Shown here in pieces: positions 1 through 8,908 of a DNA stretch of 32,611 nt. The stretch comes from an uncultured Eudoraea sp. Lineage in GTDB: Bacteria > Bacteroidota > Bacteroidia > Flavobacteriales > Flavobacteriaceae. Below the pieces are notes generated by a model, which ran no database searches, was not told the origin of the DNA, and was given only the letters and a program-made list of their open reading frames with translations. The stretch spans positions 1 to 32,611 of the forward strand of contig CAMYJF010000019.1 in assembly GCA_947258555.1 (NCBI GenBank), in the 5' to 3' direction. The stretch's first letter is position 1. Every line of letters begins with the position of its first letter. Made by a program: the position numbers and the translations under genes.

Positions 1-1194
1 CACCAAAATGATATAGGCGTTATCCTGGACTGGGTGCCCTCTCATTTTCCAAGTGACGCCCATGGCCTGGGCTTTTTCGACGGCTCACATTTATATGAAC
101 ATCCCGATACCAGGAAAGGCTATCATCCAGACTGGAAGAGCCTGATCTTCAATTATGGCCGCAACGAAGTACGTGCTTTTCTGATCTCCAATGCCCTTTA
201 TTGGCTGGATGAATTCCATGTAGACGGACTCAGGGTAGATGCGGTAGCATCTATGCTATATTTGGACTATTCCCGTGAAGATGGCGAGTGGGAGCCAAAC
301 ATCTATGGCAATAATGAAAACCTGGAGGCCATCTCTTTTATTAAAGAATTTAACAGCCATGTCTATGAGAATTTTGAAGGTGTTCAGACAATAGCTGAAG
401 AATCCACAGCATTTGGTGGCGTTACCCGACCTGTAGACTTGGGCGGACTGGGCTTTGGAATGAAATGGATGATGGGTTGGATGCACGATACACTGGAATA
501 TTTTAAGAAAGATCCTGTTTACAGAACACATCATCAGAATGACCTGACATTCAGTATGACCTATGCCTTTACTGAAAATTTCATGTTACCCTTTTCACAC
601 GACGAGGTAGTTTATGGGAAGCAATCCCTTCTGAATAAAATGCCGGGCGATGAATGGCAGAAATTTGCAAATCTGCGATTGCTTTTGGGATATATGTATA
701 CGCATCCGGGAGCCAACCTGTTATTTATGGGCGCCGAATTTGGTCAATCTGCCGAATGGAATTTCCAGTATTCCCTGGATTGGCACTTGCTCCAATATGA
801 GGTACACAGTGGCATTCAGGCCTTTATGAAAGACTTGAATAGATGCTATACGGGAAATCCTGCTTTGTATGAAAAACAGTTTAGTCCGGATGGCTTTCAA
901 TGGATCAGCTATGAAGACCATGAAAATTGTGTCTTGGCATATATCCGGAAAGGCCATGACGAAGAAAACGACCTGATCGTCCTTTGTAATTTAACCCCTG
1001 TCCTAAGAAAATCCTACCAAATTGGAGTCCCTTCAAATAAAAAATATTCATTGGTCTTAAACTCCGATGACAGTAAATATGGGGGAAGCGGGCAAAAACC
1101 TGGCGGTTTAAAAGCGAAAAAGCAGGCAGCTCATGGCTTTGAACAATCACTAAGTGTTAACATCCCGCCTTTGTCCGTACTTATCATAGGATAA
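1..1194 (+). CDS. glgB: 1,4-alpha-glucan branching enzyme, 3' part (5' end outside window)
   Basis: Glycogen branching enzyme (GH13): it cuts an alpha-1,4 glucan chain and re-attaches it through an alpha-1,6 bond during cytoplasmic glycogen synthesis. The reading frame is open from base 1 (first residues [16 protein letters not shown]), so the gene is cut by the window edge rather than truncated. The GTG at 34 lies inside the catalytic barrel and is not a real start. Visible GH13 motifs are [10 protein letters not shown] with the nucleophile Asp at 238-240, IAEEST with the general acid Glu near 397, and SHDEVVYGK with the third carboxylate. The C-terminal all-beta domain follows and ends with VLIIG. 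The N-terminal CBM48 and early barrel are missing. A GH31 alpha-glucosidase follows 90 bases downstream on the same strand, consistent with a glucan metabolism locus. Confidence 0.97.
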   Translation, partial: HQNDIGVILDWVPSHFPSDAHGLGFFDGSHLYEHPDTRKGYHPDWKSLIFNYGRNEVRAFLISNALYWLDEFHVDGLRVDAVASMLYLDYSREDGEWEPNIYGNNENLEAISFIKEFNSHVYENFEGVQTIAEESTAFGGVTRPVDLGGLGFGMKWMMGWMHDTLEYFKKDPVYRTHHQNDLTFSMTYAFTENFMLPFSHDEVVYGKQSLLNKMPGDEWQKFANLRLLLGYMYTHPGANLLFMGAEFGQSAEWNFQYSLDWHLLQYEVHSGIQAFMKDLNRCYTGNPALYEKQFSPDGFQWISYEDHENCVLAYIRKGHDEENDLIVLCNLTPVLRKSYQIGVPSNKKYSLVLNSDDSKYGGSGQKPGGLKAKKQAAHGFEQSLSVNIPPLSVLIIG

Positions 1195-1284
1195 CTTCTT
1201 GAAAACTATAGTAAAAAGTAGCTCACTCAATTTTTGTATGTGCCTTCAATAGCTTTTTTTTGTGAGGCGTAAAAATCAGCCTAT

Positions 1285-3684
1285 ATGATTACTAATACAG
1301 AACTGGAACAAAAAGGAAATTTATTTCCTAATGAGATCATTTCCTTTTCGCAAGACGCAGACACTTTATTCTTTACGACAGCGAATGGGGTGATCCTGGA
1401 GTTGACCGTGATCCGTAATAGTGCGTTTAGATTTCGATATGCCACAGATCTGACATTCCAACCAGATTTCTCCTATGCGATCAGTCCGAATGCCACAAGG
1501 GGGTATAATCAGCTTGATTGTACAGAGACAAAAGCTCACTACGAGATACGTACTTCTAAGCTGGTAGTGGAAATTTCCAAGAAAGGCTTAAGAGTTAAGA
1601 TCAAGGATATAGAAGGGAAGGTGATCAATGAAGATGAACTCGGTTTTCATTGGGAAGAAAATCAAACCCATGGTGGAAATCTGGTGAAAATGAGCAAGGT
1701 TACCCAGAGTTCGGAAAGTTTTTATGGGCTAGGGGATAAGGCTACCCACTCTAACTTAAAAGGCAAGCGAGTAAATAACTGGGTAACAGATCAGTATGCC
1801 TTTGGAAAAGATCAGGACCCGCTGTATAAAGCCATTCCATTTTTTCTGGGATTGCATAATAACATAGCATACGGGATCTTCTTTGATAATAGTTTTCGTA
1901 CGTTTTTTGATTTTGCACACGAACGCAGAAGTACAACCAGTTTTTGGGCCGATGGTGGCGAGATGAATTATTACTTTTTCTACGGTCCGGAAATGTCACG
2001 AGTTGTGCGATCCTATACGAATCTTACCGGGACCCCGGAGCTACCTCCATTATGGGCGCTGGGATTTCATCAGTCCAAGTGGAGTTACTATCCGGAAAGC
2101 CGCGTAAAGGAGGTCGCTAAAAAATTCCGCGATTTGAAGATCCCTTGTGACGCCTTGTATTTGGACATCGATTATATGGATGGCTTCCGATGCTTTACAT
2201 GGGACAATGATAAATTCCCCGACCCAAAGCAAATGATCAAGGATCTGTATGCCGATGGCTTTAAAACAGTTGCCATGATTGATCCGGGGATCAAAGAAGA
2301 TCGCGACTATTGGGTGTATAAGGAAGCCCTGGAGAACGACTATTTCTGTAAGCGAGCTGATGGTCCGTTGATGCGTGGAAAAGTATGGCCGGGCGTATGC
2401 AGTTTTCCAGATTTTACAAATCCTAAAGTACGGGATTGGTGGAGCAAACTTTATAAAGGACTCATTGCAGAAGATGGCGTACATGCTATTTGGAATGATA
2501 TGAACGAACCTGCGGTGATGGAGGTGCCGTCTAAAACTGCACCTTTAGATACACGTCATGATTATGATGGTCATCCCTGCAGTCACAGGAAAGCCCATAA
2601 TATCTACGGCACACAAATGGTACGGGCTACCTATGAAGGCGTAAAAAAATATGTATATCCAAAACGTCCTTTTGTGATAACCAGGGCTGCCTATGCAGGT
2701 GCGCAGCGATTCTGCTCGACCTGGACAGGGGATAATGTGGCGACCTGGGAACATCTATGGATCGCCAATGTACAGGTACAACGTATGTGCATGAGCGGTT
2801 TCTCTTTTGTTGGCTCAGATATTGGCGGCTTTGCGGAACAGCCGAATGGCGAATTGTTTGCCCGATGGGTACAGCTGGGTATTTTTCATCCGTTTTTGCG
2901 AGTGCATTCCAGTGGGGATCACGGGGATCAGGAACCCTGGTCGTTTGATCCGGAAGTAACAGATATTGTCAGGAAGTTCATCGAACTCAGATACCAGCTT
3001 CTCCCATATCTCTATACAGCGTTTTGGCACTATGCAGAGAAAGGGGTGCCCATGATCAAGTCATTGGTGTATTGGGATCAGGAGGACCCACAAACACATT
3101 TCAGGACAGATGAATTCATCTGTGGAGAGCATATTTTGGTATGCCCGATCCAGGAAGCAAATGCCAAAGGAAGGCGCATGTATATACCCAAAGGAAAATG
3201 GCACAACTTTTGGACTGGAGAGATCATTGAAGGTGGGTTAGAACGATGGGTGGTAGCCGATATTGACAGAGTGCCCATTTTCATAAAAGCTGGGGCTATG
3301 ATCCCTAAATATCCTGTACAACAGTACGTAGGAGAGAAGTCTTTTGATGCGCTGACTATTGACGTATATTTTACATTGGGATCAGAACAAAGCACATTGT
3401 ATGAAGATGCCCATGAGGGGTATGATTACAAGAAAGGTGATTTTAGTGTGCGCAATTTCAAGCTTCAGGGGAAAAAGAACGCCTTGATCATTCAGCAGTT
3501 CAAAGATGGGACTTATATAACGCCTTATAAGACCTTGGATCTGCACTTGATAGGCCTGCCTTTTAAGATTGATAAGATTGAAGTTGACAATGTAGAAGTA
3601 CCCCTGGAAAAAGTAAAATTGAATGGCGATAATAACATTGAGATCAGCAAGGATTTCACCCAGCTACACATAATTGGAAAATAA
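1285..3684 (+). CDS. GH31 family alpha-glucosidase
   Basis: A retaining glycoside hydrolase of family 31 that probably releases glucose from alpha-linked oligosaccharides. No signal peptide is visible, so it is likely cytoplasmic. At 799 residues it has the usual family layout: an N-terminal galactose-mutarotase-like beta domain (about 1-240), a TIM barrel starting near LWALGFHQSKWSYY, and C-terminal beta domains. The nucleophile is Asp405 in AIWNDMNEPAV and the acid/base is Asp483 in STWTGDN. Other landmarks are LYLDIDYMDGF and GSDIGGF. It follows glgB in the same direction after 90 bases; no clear TAnnTTTG box was found between them, so it may be co-transcribed. The exact substrate (maltooligosaccharide, isomaltose or other) cannot be read from the sequence. 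Confidence 0.95.
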   Translation: MITNTELEQKGNLFPNEIISFSQDADTLFFTTANGVILELTVIRNSAFRFRYATDLTFQPDFSYAISPNATRGYNQLDCTETKAHYEIRTSKLVVEISKKGLRVKIKDIEGKVINEDELGFHWEENQTHGGNLVKMSKVTQSSESFYGLGDKATHSNLKGKRVNNWVTDQYAFGKDQDPLYKAIPFFLGLHNNIAYGIFFDNSFRTFFDFAHERRSTTSFWADGGEMNYYFFYGPEMSRVVRSYTNLTGTPELPPLWALGFHQSKWSYYPESRVKEVAKKFRDLKIPCDALYLDIDYMDGFRCFTWDNDKFPDPKQMIKDLYADGFKTVAMIDPGIKEDRDYWVYKEALENDYFCKRADGPLMRGKVWPGVCSFPDFTNPKVRDWWSKLYKGLIAEDGVHAIWNDMNEPAVMEVPSKTAPLDTRHDYDGHPCSHRKAHNIYGTQMVRATYEGVKKYVYPKRPFVITRAAYAGAQRFCSTWTGDNVATWEHLWIANVQVQRMCMSGFSFVGSDIGGFAEQPNGELFARWVQLGIFHPFLRVHSSGDHGDQEPWSFDPEVTDIVRKFIELRYQLLPYLYTAFWHYAEKGVPMIKSLVYWDQEDPQTHFRTDEFICGEHILVCPIQEANAKGRRMYIPKGKWHNFWTGEIIEGGLERWVVADIDRVPIFIKAGAMIPKYPVQQYVGEKSFDALTIDVYFTLGSEQSTLYEDAHEGYDYKKGDFSVRNFKLQGKKNALIIQQFKDGTYITPYKTLDLHLIGLPFKIDKIEVDNVEVPLEKVKLNGDNNIEISKDFTQLHIIGK

Positions 3685-3722
3685 TATTTTTCGTAAATTA
3701 CGGAAATGCAAACACTAACATT

Positions 3723-4538
3723 ATGAATATGCGTAAACTCTTATTGGGTATCGCTTTACTCTTGCTTGTAGCGGCTTGTAAGGTGAACCCTTTTACCGGG
3801 AAAAAAATGTTGAATTTTTACCCGAACAGCCAGATCTTTCCTATGGCTTTTGCCCAGTATGATCAATTCCTGGGAGAGAATAAAGTGGTAGAAGGAACAG
3901 CTGAAGCTGTAATGATATCCCGAGTAGGCCAGCGAATTGCCTCTTCTGCCGAACGATGGCTAACTGCTAATGGCTATCCGGGCTATTTAAAGGACTATCA
4001 ATGGGAATACAACCTTGTAAATGACGAAACAATCAATGCATGGTGTATGCCTGGCGGTAAAATTGTTTTCTATTCCGGAATACTGCCTATCACACAAACA
4101 GAAACTGGAGTGGCTGTAGTAATGGGCCATGAAGTAGCTCATGCGCTTGCAGATCACGGAGCACAACGAATGAGCGCGGCAACTGTTCAGCAATTGGGCG
4201 CCGTTGCCGGAAATGTGGCTATACAAGATCCGCAAAAACGAAATATGTTTAACCAGGCATATGGCTTGGGCTCTACGATCGGTCTCATGTTGCCTTTCAG
4301 CAGGAGCCACGAGACAGAAGCCGACAGAATCGGACTTCAGATCATGGCTATAGCCGGTTACAATCCGGATGAAGCTGCCGAATTATGGCGCAGAATGAAG
4401 GCTAACGCCGGAAATCAGGCTCCACCAGAATTTTTGAGCACTCACCCTTCAAATGATACTCGAATTGCGAATCTGACTGCATGGTCTCCTCTGGCCAAGG
4501 AAGAAGCTCGCAAGTTTGGCGTTCAGACTTTTCAATAA
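3723..4538 (+). CDS. M48 family lipoprotein metallopeptidase (LoiP/BepA-like)
   Basis: A zinc metalloprotease of family M48, likely facing the periplasm, where relatives degrade or rescue misfolded outer membrane proteins. The N-terminus has a hydrophobic stretch ending in a lipobox (LLVAAC, Cys19), so the mature protein should be lipidated. The motif NPFTGKKMLNF just after the Cys is typical of this lipoprotein subgroup. The zinc site is HEVAH at 136-140, and the third ligand is the Glu in HETEADRIG. Near the C-terminus, STHPSNDTRI is the usual ending motif. At 271 residues it is a standalone peptidase without the TPR domain of BepA. It lies 38 bases after the GH31 gene, and a strong terminator hairpin follows at 4578-4608. 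Confidence 0.93.
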   Translation: MNMRKLLLGIALLLLVAACKVNPFTGKKMLNFYPNSQIFPMAFAQYDQFLGENKVVEGTAEAVMISRVGQRIASSAERWLTANGYPGYLKDYQWEYNLVNDETINAWCMPGGKIVFYSGILPITQTETGVAVVMGHEVAHALADHGAQRMSAATVQQLGAVAGNVAIQDPQKRNMFNQAYGLGSTIGLMLPFSRSHETEADRIGLQIMAIAGYNPDEAAELWRRMKANAGNQAPPEFLSTHPSNDTRIANLTAWSPLAKEEARKFGVQTFQ

Positions 4539-4577
4539 ATAGACAGGCCCAAAAAGGGCTATTTAATTGTATATTCG

Positions 4578-4608
4578 AAGCTGTACCCTTAAAGGTGCAG
4601 CTTTTTTT
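4578..4608 (+). terminator. Intrinsic terminator after the M48 gene, abutting the next start codon
   Basis: The stem is AAGCTG-TACC (4578-4587) paired with GGTG-CAGCTT (4594-4603), ten base pairs with one G-U, around the six-base loop CTTAAA. An uninterrupted T tract runs to 4608. The ATG of the transporter gene begins at 4609, the very next base. A weaker GCCC-GGGC hairpin (4547-4559) lies just upstream. Confidence 0.85.
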
Positions 4609-5952
4609 ATGGCGCATTTGATCCCTTTGAAGGGAAGTAAACGTTTGCTTAATGCCTGGGCTTTTTACGATTGGGCCAACTCAGTGTATAGCCTGGTTAT
4701 AGCTTCGGCCATTTTCCCTATTTTTTATGGTCTTTTGTTCCGAACTGCGGAAATAGATAAAGTAGCCATTTTTGGAGGAGAAATTGCCCGTGCTCCCCTG
4801 ATAAGCTATGTTACTTCTGCCGCCTTCGTTTGTATCGCCATTATCACCCCCTTGATCTCCGGAATTGCGGATTATCTGGGAAACAAGAAGGTGTTTATGA
4901 AATTCTTCTGTTACCTGGGAGGCCTATCTTGCATGGGACTCTATTGGTTTTCCCTTGAGCATATCTATTTAGGCTTACTTTTCTACTTTTTTGGACTGGT
5001 TGGCTTTTGGGTCAGTTTTGCCATCAACAATTCCTATTTACCCGATATAGCCTACCCGGAGCAACAGGATGCAATAAGCGCAAAAGGATTTTCCATGGGT
5101 TATATTGGAAGTGTCTTGCTTTTGCTTTTTAACCTGGTCATGGTCATGAAACCGGAGATCTTCGCGATCTCAGATTCTCCGGGGGCACCAGCAGAGATGA
5201 AAGCCATGCGCTATTCCTTTGTCTCTGTCGGTATCTGGTGGATCCTTTTTAGTCAGTATACATTTTACTATTTGCCCCAGGGAAATAAACGGGAAGGAGA
5301 TAGATCGAGGATTATCTTGAACGGCTTTAAAGAATTGCGCAAGGTGTGGCACCAACTTGGCCAGGAAACCCGGCTAAAGCGTTATCTAGGGGCATTTTTT
5401 GTTTACAGCATGGCGGTTCAGACGATCATGCTTATAGCCGCATTTTTCGGGGAAGAAGAGATCGGTTGGAGCTCGGATACTGAGCGCACTACCGGATTGA
5501 TCGTTAGTATAATGGTCATACAATTAGTTGCCATCATAGGAGCCACACTCACGGCCAAAGCCTCAGAAAAATTTGGGAATATCAGGTCCTTGATCACGAT
5601 CAATATCTTATGGATCTTTATCTGCATCTATGCCTACTTCCTGCAAACGCCCATGCAATTTTATATTGCGGCCGGCTGTGTGGGGATGGTCATGGGCGGA
5701 ATCCAATCCTTGTCCCGCTCTACCTATTCCAAATTCATCCCGGAAACGATTGACACCGCTTCCTTCTTTAGTTTCTATGATGTATCAGAGAAGATCGGTA
5801 TAGTTATCGGAACCTTTTTATATGGTATTGTTGCCCAATTCACCGGGAGCATGCGTAATGCTACCATATTTCTGGGAATATTCTTCTTATTGGGTGTCTT
5901 CCTCTTGTTACGAGTCCCAAAAAAACCCCATCAGACTGCAGAAGCAGGCTGA
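4609..5952 (+). CDS. UMF1/Atg22-type MFS transporter
   Basis: An inner membrane transporter of the major facilitator superfamily, UMF1 (Atg22-like) branch; the substrate is unknown. About twelve hydrophobic segments are visible, with the branch's N-terminal signature AWAFYDWANSVYSLVI and, in the second half, GGIQSLSRSTYSKFIPE. I chose the ATG at 4609 (447 residues) because the signature then starts about ten residues in, as in relatives. The frame stays open upstream to a TTG at 4567, but that stretch is the terminator hairpin and does not look like protein. The start codon directly follows the terminator T tract and no TAnnTTTG box is visible, so transcription is either by read-through or from an unrecognised promoter. 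It converges with the DUF2807 gene, 25 bases away. Confidence 0.9.
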   Translation: MAHLIPLKGSKRLLNAWAFYDWANSVYSLVIASAIFPIFYGLLFRTAEIDKVAIFGGEIARAPLISYVTSAAFVCIAIITPLISGIADYLGNKKVFMKFFCYLGGLSCMGLYWFSLEHIYLGLLFYFFGLVGFWVSFAINNSYLPDIAYPEQQDAISAKGFSMGYIGSVLLLLFNLVMVMKPEIFAISDSPGAPAEMKAMRYSFVSVGIWWILFSQYTFYYLPQGNKREGDRSRIILNGFKELRKVWHQLGQETRLKRYLGAFFVYSMAVQTIMLIAAFFGEEEIGWSSDTERTTGLIVSIMVIQLVAIIGATLTAKASEKFGNIRSLITINILWIFICIYAYFLQTPMQFYIAAGCVGMVMGGIQSLSRSTYSKFIPETIDTASFFSFYDVSEKIGIVIGTFLYGIVAQFTGSMRNATIFLGIFFLLGVFLLLRVPKKPHQTAEAG

Positions 5953-5977
5953 CGAGGTTCATTGAAGTGTAGTTATT

Positions 5978-6712
5978 TTACTTGTTCGTTTTGGTAATAT
6001 CTCCAGAGCCTGATGTTTTGCTTTGGACTTTCGGATTGCCCTTGTAATAGATATCGCCTGAGCCCGAAACTTTGGCATTTAAAGTTTCAGTAGCCGTAAC
6101 TTTAATATCTGCGGAGCCGGAAACATTAGCCGTTACATTTTTTGCTTTTAATTCATATGCTTTCACATCGCCAGATCCTGAAATGGAGATATCCAGATCA
6201 TTGGCACTGCCTTCCAGATTAATATCTCCTGAACCCGATAATGAAACATCCAGATCATTGGCATCTATATCGAGGGTAATATCTCCTGATCCAGACATAC
6301 TTGCCGTAAAGATATCAGCATTTAAAGCTGTTTTCCCGACTATATCACCGGAACCAGATAAGGATACTTCCCGAATTTCTTTCACAGGGACGGTCACTTC
6401 TATTCCTCCACTTTTCCAACTGGATGGAGATAGGTAATAGCCTTTTTTAGGTTTGATCACCAGTTTGTCATTCCTTACCTCCGTAATTAGGTATTCCAGA
6501 AGGTTTTCTTCCCCTTTAATGGTAACATTTCCTTCATTCCCATTGACCAGATTCACATCGAACCAACCGGATACGGCTACACCGTCATAATCTGCTGTAG
6601 ACCGTTCTATGGTAACCACTTTCCCATTCCCTTTAATTTTCTTGCCCCATTGTGCATAGGTGGTAAAGGTCATGCATAAGGCTGCAAAGAGTATTGTATA
6701 ATTTTTCATCAC
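5978..6712 (-). CDS. Secreted DUF2807 (head GIN domain) repeat protein
   Basis: A secreted protein of the DUF2807 family, sometimes annotated as putative auto-transporter adhesin; biochemical function unknown. A signal peptide (MMKNYTILFAALCMTFTTYA, then Q) has no lipobox, so signal peptidase I cleavage is expected. The last half is a tandem short repeat: SGSGDI or a close variant begins at residues 119, 140, 159, 178, 198, 216 and 234, a period of 18-21 residues, which suggests one beta-helix or solenoid turn per copy. At DNA level, ATCCAGATCATTGGCA recurs 57 bases apart. It is the last gene of the sigma factor operon, 13 bases after the DUF4097-like gene. Its likely role is in the cell envelope; adhesion is only the family name's suggestion. 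Confidence 0.9.
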   Translation of the reverse strand: MMKNYTILFAALCMTFTTYAQWGKKIKGNGKVVTIERSTADYDGVAVSGWFDVNLVNGNEGNVTIKGEENLLEYLITEVRNDKLVIKPKKGYYLSPSSWKSGGIEVTVPVKEIREVSLSGSGDIVGKTALNADIFTASMSGSGDITLDIDANDLDVSLSGSGDINLEGSANDLDISISGSGDVKAYELKAKNVTANVSGSADIKVTATETLNAKVSGSGDIYYKGNPKVQSKTSGSGDITKTNK

Positions 6713-6725
6713 TGTAGTTTTTCAA

Positions 6726-7808
6726 TTAATTTTTATGGAAGGAAACACCGCCGTATTCACTACTGATATAGACCGAATTGCCTGAACCAGCCTGCCCGTA
6801 ATAGCCCTTGTAATAGCGCTCGCTGTTCTTTTCCTTGCTGATATTGAACTCAAAATCGTCTTTTCCTTTTACACTCGCGTATTCGGTAGTGATCTCAAAA
6901 TCAAAATGGTATGCCGGATCATAACCGATCTTAATACCGGTGTAATCAGTACTTATATTCACATTTCCGGCTTCCGGAGTCAGGTTATTGATCTTGACTG
7001 ATCCATAATCTGCGTTGATATCTACATTACCGTATACATCTCCAATATCTACGCTGAAATAGTCTCCATTGCCCATTACATTCTGAACAGAACTTACATC
7101 CATACTGCCATAATCACTGGTGTAATCCAGATTTTTCATCTCGCCAATAGAGGCCTTTGTATAATCGGCATTCAATTCCAGGTCGCCCACTTTCTTAAGG
7201 ACAAAGCCTGAGTAATCTGCATTGATGGATCCACTATTCATATAATCGATCGTAGATTTTGAGGTATAGTCGAAACGCAATTGATTGTTCCTTCCGCGCA
7301 GTTCTCCGATCTCTATTCTGCCATAATCACAGAATATCTTGGCATGTCCGTCTATACGATCGATAATAATGGCACCGTAGTCATTTTTCAAATTCACGCT
7401 GTGTTTAACAGGGACTTTGATCGAATAGTTGACCTGCATACTTGTATTGCTTTTTCCCCAACTTCCTCCCCTGCCTTTGGCAAAAACGGTTTTGGCAGAA
7501 ACCATATCGCCAGAGTCATCAAATTCCACAGTGATATCATCCAGTTTTTTCTGGACTTTATCTTCATTGTTACCACTGACTTTGATCTTTATCTCCATGA
7601 CAATACGATCTTCATCCCAGCTTGAAACGGTTACATTACCATATCGATTATTGACTTTTAATAAGTCAGTGGGATTCACATCAAACTCTTTGTTTATGGT
7701 CTTTTCCTTGTTGTACTTTCCCTTTAACTTGCCATCAGTGGCCATTGTGGCCAGAGGAATTGTCAAGCACAGAACCAGGGCGCACTTAAATAGTAATGTT
7801 TTCATCAT
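6726..7808 (-). CDS. Secreted DUF4097-like beta-repeat protein
   Basis: A 360-residue secreted protein of unknown function resembling DUF4097 beta-strand repeat proteins. The signal peptide ends near TMA-TDG and has no lipobox. From residue 143 on, a DYG/DYT/DYS/DYF/EYA motif recurs at 143, 161, 180, 198, 215, 232, 249, 267, 288 and 309, with outliers at 55 and 351. Each is followed by alternating hydrophobic residues, as expected for a regular beta-helix with about 18 residues per turn. The start overlaps the end of the anti-sigma gene by 23 bases, indicating translational coupling; ATGATG gives two possible starts one codon apart. The next gene (DUF2807) is of the same general architecture. 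Envelope structure or surface sensing are guesses only. Confidence 0.85.
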   Translation of the reverse strand: MMKTLLFKCALVLCLTIPLATMATDGKLKGKYNKEKTINKEFDVNPTDLLKVNNRYGNVTVSSWDEDRIVMEIKIKVSGNNEDKVQKKLDDITVEFDDSGDMVSAKTVFAKGRGGSWGKSNTSMQVNYSIKVPVKHSVNLKNDYGAIIIDRIDGHAKIFCDYGRIEIGELRGRNNQLRFDYTSKSTIDYMNSGSINADYSGFVLKKVGDLELNADYTKASIGEMKNLDYTSDYGSMDVSSVQNVMGNGDYFSVDIGDVYGNVDINADYGSVKINNLTPEAGNVNISTDYTGIKIGYDPAYHFDFEITTEYASVKGKDDFEFNISKEKNSERYYKGYYGQAGSGNSVYISSEYGGVSFHKN

Positions 7809-8364
7809 TATTCGTTTTAAATTGATCTATCATTTTTATTTTGGTCATATATGCATTCAGGATATCCATCCGGCTTTGGAAATTCTGTATCATGGCCTGC
7901 ATGATCACTTCCTTATTCCCTCCGCTGATCAATTCCTGTTCTAATTTCAAGTAATCAGTTTCCAGGCGTGACATTTGCTGCATGGCGTCCTGGACCAGTT
8001 TTTCGGTGTCTTCATTTCTGTATTGTTCGAAACTGTTTAGCTGATTTTCAACCAGATTTGCAAAATGCAACCGGGTCTCAGGCAGTTCAGGAGCGATCTT
8101 AGCCACTTGATTTTCTACCGAAGAACCTGTCTGTAAATTTACGAGACTGATACCGAGGACGCCGATTAGTGCAATTGATGCAGCAATCGCCAGTGGCCTC
8201 CACCAGTTAACTCTTTTTCGCATGGTGTAAACAACTTGAGTTTGATCTTCGAGCTTCGCTTGGAAACGCGACTGGTGCCCTTCCTGAGGTTCCAGGAAAT
8301 CAAAAGATCCCTTTAAACCATCGATCATTTCTTCTATGTTGAATTCTTCTTTCATGTCAGGCAT
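7786..8364 (-). CDS. Probable membrane anti-sigma factor
   Basis: A 192-residue single-span membrane protein encoded directly after an ECF sigma factor and overlapping its stop by 8 bases, the usual arrangement for a cognate anti-sigma factor. Residues 1-52 should be cytoplasmic and bind the sigma factor. RKRVNWW marks the positive-inside boundary, and about 57-76 is the transmembrane helix (PLAIAASIALIGVLGISLV). The remaining ~115 residues, predicted periplasmic, are rich in Glu, Gln and Met and look helical or coiled-coil. I see no zinc-binding HxxxCxxC motif in the N-terminal part, so it is not a classical ZAS-type anti-sigma factor. The function is inferred from position and topology. Confidence 0.8.
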   Translation of the reverse strand: MPDMKEEFNIEEMIDGLKGSFDFLEPQEGHQSRFQAKLEDQTQVVYTMRKRVNWWRPLAIAASIALIGVLGISLVNLQTGSSVENQVAKIAPELPETRLHFANLVENQLNSFEQYRNEDTEKLVQDAMQQMSRLETDYLKLEQELISGGNKEVIMQAMIQNFQSRMDILNAYMTKIKMIDQFKTNNDENITI

Positions 8365-8908
8365 TAATCATTTTTTTCCTCAGGCTTTCCTTTGCCCTTG
8401 ATATGGTTGTGCGACAGTTGGCATAACTGATATCCATAATGCCGCTAATTTCTTCGTAATCATAACCCTCGATCAGGTGTAAGGTCAAAGACATTCTGTA
8501 ATTGTCTTTGAGTCGGGTCATGGCCTCCATCACTTTTTGAGCCTCTCGTTCAGTACTACTATGATCCGTGACAACTGCATCAGTATCTTCGACCTTGTAC
8601 ATCAAATTTTCCAGATCTACTTCATTCCGTTTCTTTTGTTTGCGATAGTGATAAATGCTGTTATTGATCACAATTCGCTTTAACCAGGCTCCGAACGTTA
8701 CCTCACCTTTAAAAGTCTGGAGTTTAGTGAAGGCATTCAGAAAGGATTCCTGCATGATATCTTCTGCTTCCATTTCATCCTTCACTATGCGTACTGCTGT
8801 GTTGTACATGGCTTTGTAATATCTGTTGTACACCTCCATTTGTGCTTGTTGATCGCCGTTGATACACCGCTGTAACAGGGAGTCAATATGATCTTTTCTA
8901 AGGCTCAA
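8357..8908 (-). CDS. ECF-type RNA polymerase sigma factor
   Basis: A 183-residue sigma-70 family extracytoplasmic-function sigma factor. Region 2 is visible as MEAEDIMQESFLNAFTKL with FGAWLKRIVINNSIYHYRK, and region 4 as LIEGYDYEEISGIMDISYANCRTTISRAK (split here: the helix-turn-helix spans about residues 140-172). Regions 1 and 3 are absent, as in other ECF factors. The start is a TTG: in this frame the only codons between the previous in-frame stop (about 8942-8944) and 8908 contain no ATG or GTG. It heads a four-gene overlapping operon with the anti-sigma-like protein and two secreted repeat proteins, so it probably responds to an envelope signal and controls its own operon. The gene diverges from lon, 218 bases away. 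Confidence 0.92.
   Translation of the reverse strand: MSLRKDHIDSLLQRCINGDQQAQMEVYNRYYKAMYNTAVRIVKDEMEAEDIMQESFLNAFTKLQTFKGEVTFGAWLKRIVINNSIYHYRKQKKRNEVDLENLMYKVEDTDAVVTDHSSTEREAQKVMEAMTRLKDNYRMSLTLHLIEGYDYEEISGIMDISYANCRTTISRAKESLRKKMINA

Noticed and set aside
1-33. glgB as a truncated pseudogene starting at the GTG at 34
   Set aside because: The frame is open to base 1 and encodes conserved GlgB sequence upstream of the GTG, so the gene is simply cut by the window edge.
3684-3722. Inverted repeat CGTAAATTACG before the M48 gene as an operator
   Set aside because: Short, AT-rich and unsupported by a second copy or a neighbouring regulator; likely chance.
6105-6310. Regular direct repeats that could suggest a CRISPR array
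   Set aside because: The repeats are in frame, imperfect and spaced 54-63 bases with protein-coding periodicity; no invariant repeat/spacer structure and no cas genes.
6072-6437. Open frame on the plus strand opposite the DUF2807 gene
   Set aside because: It is the antisense shadow of the SGSGDI repeats, which keep the opposite strand free of stops. It has no start context or promoter and no recognisable domain.
7281-7944. Plus-strand open frames opposite the DUF4097-like and anti-sigma genes
   Set aside because: Composition and hydrophobic stretches reflect the minus-strand genes, whose signal peptides, overlap structure and family matches are convincing.
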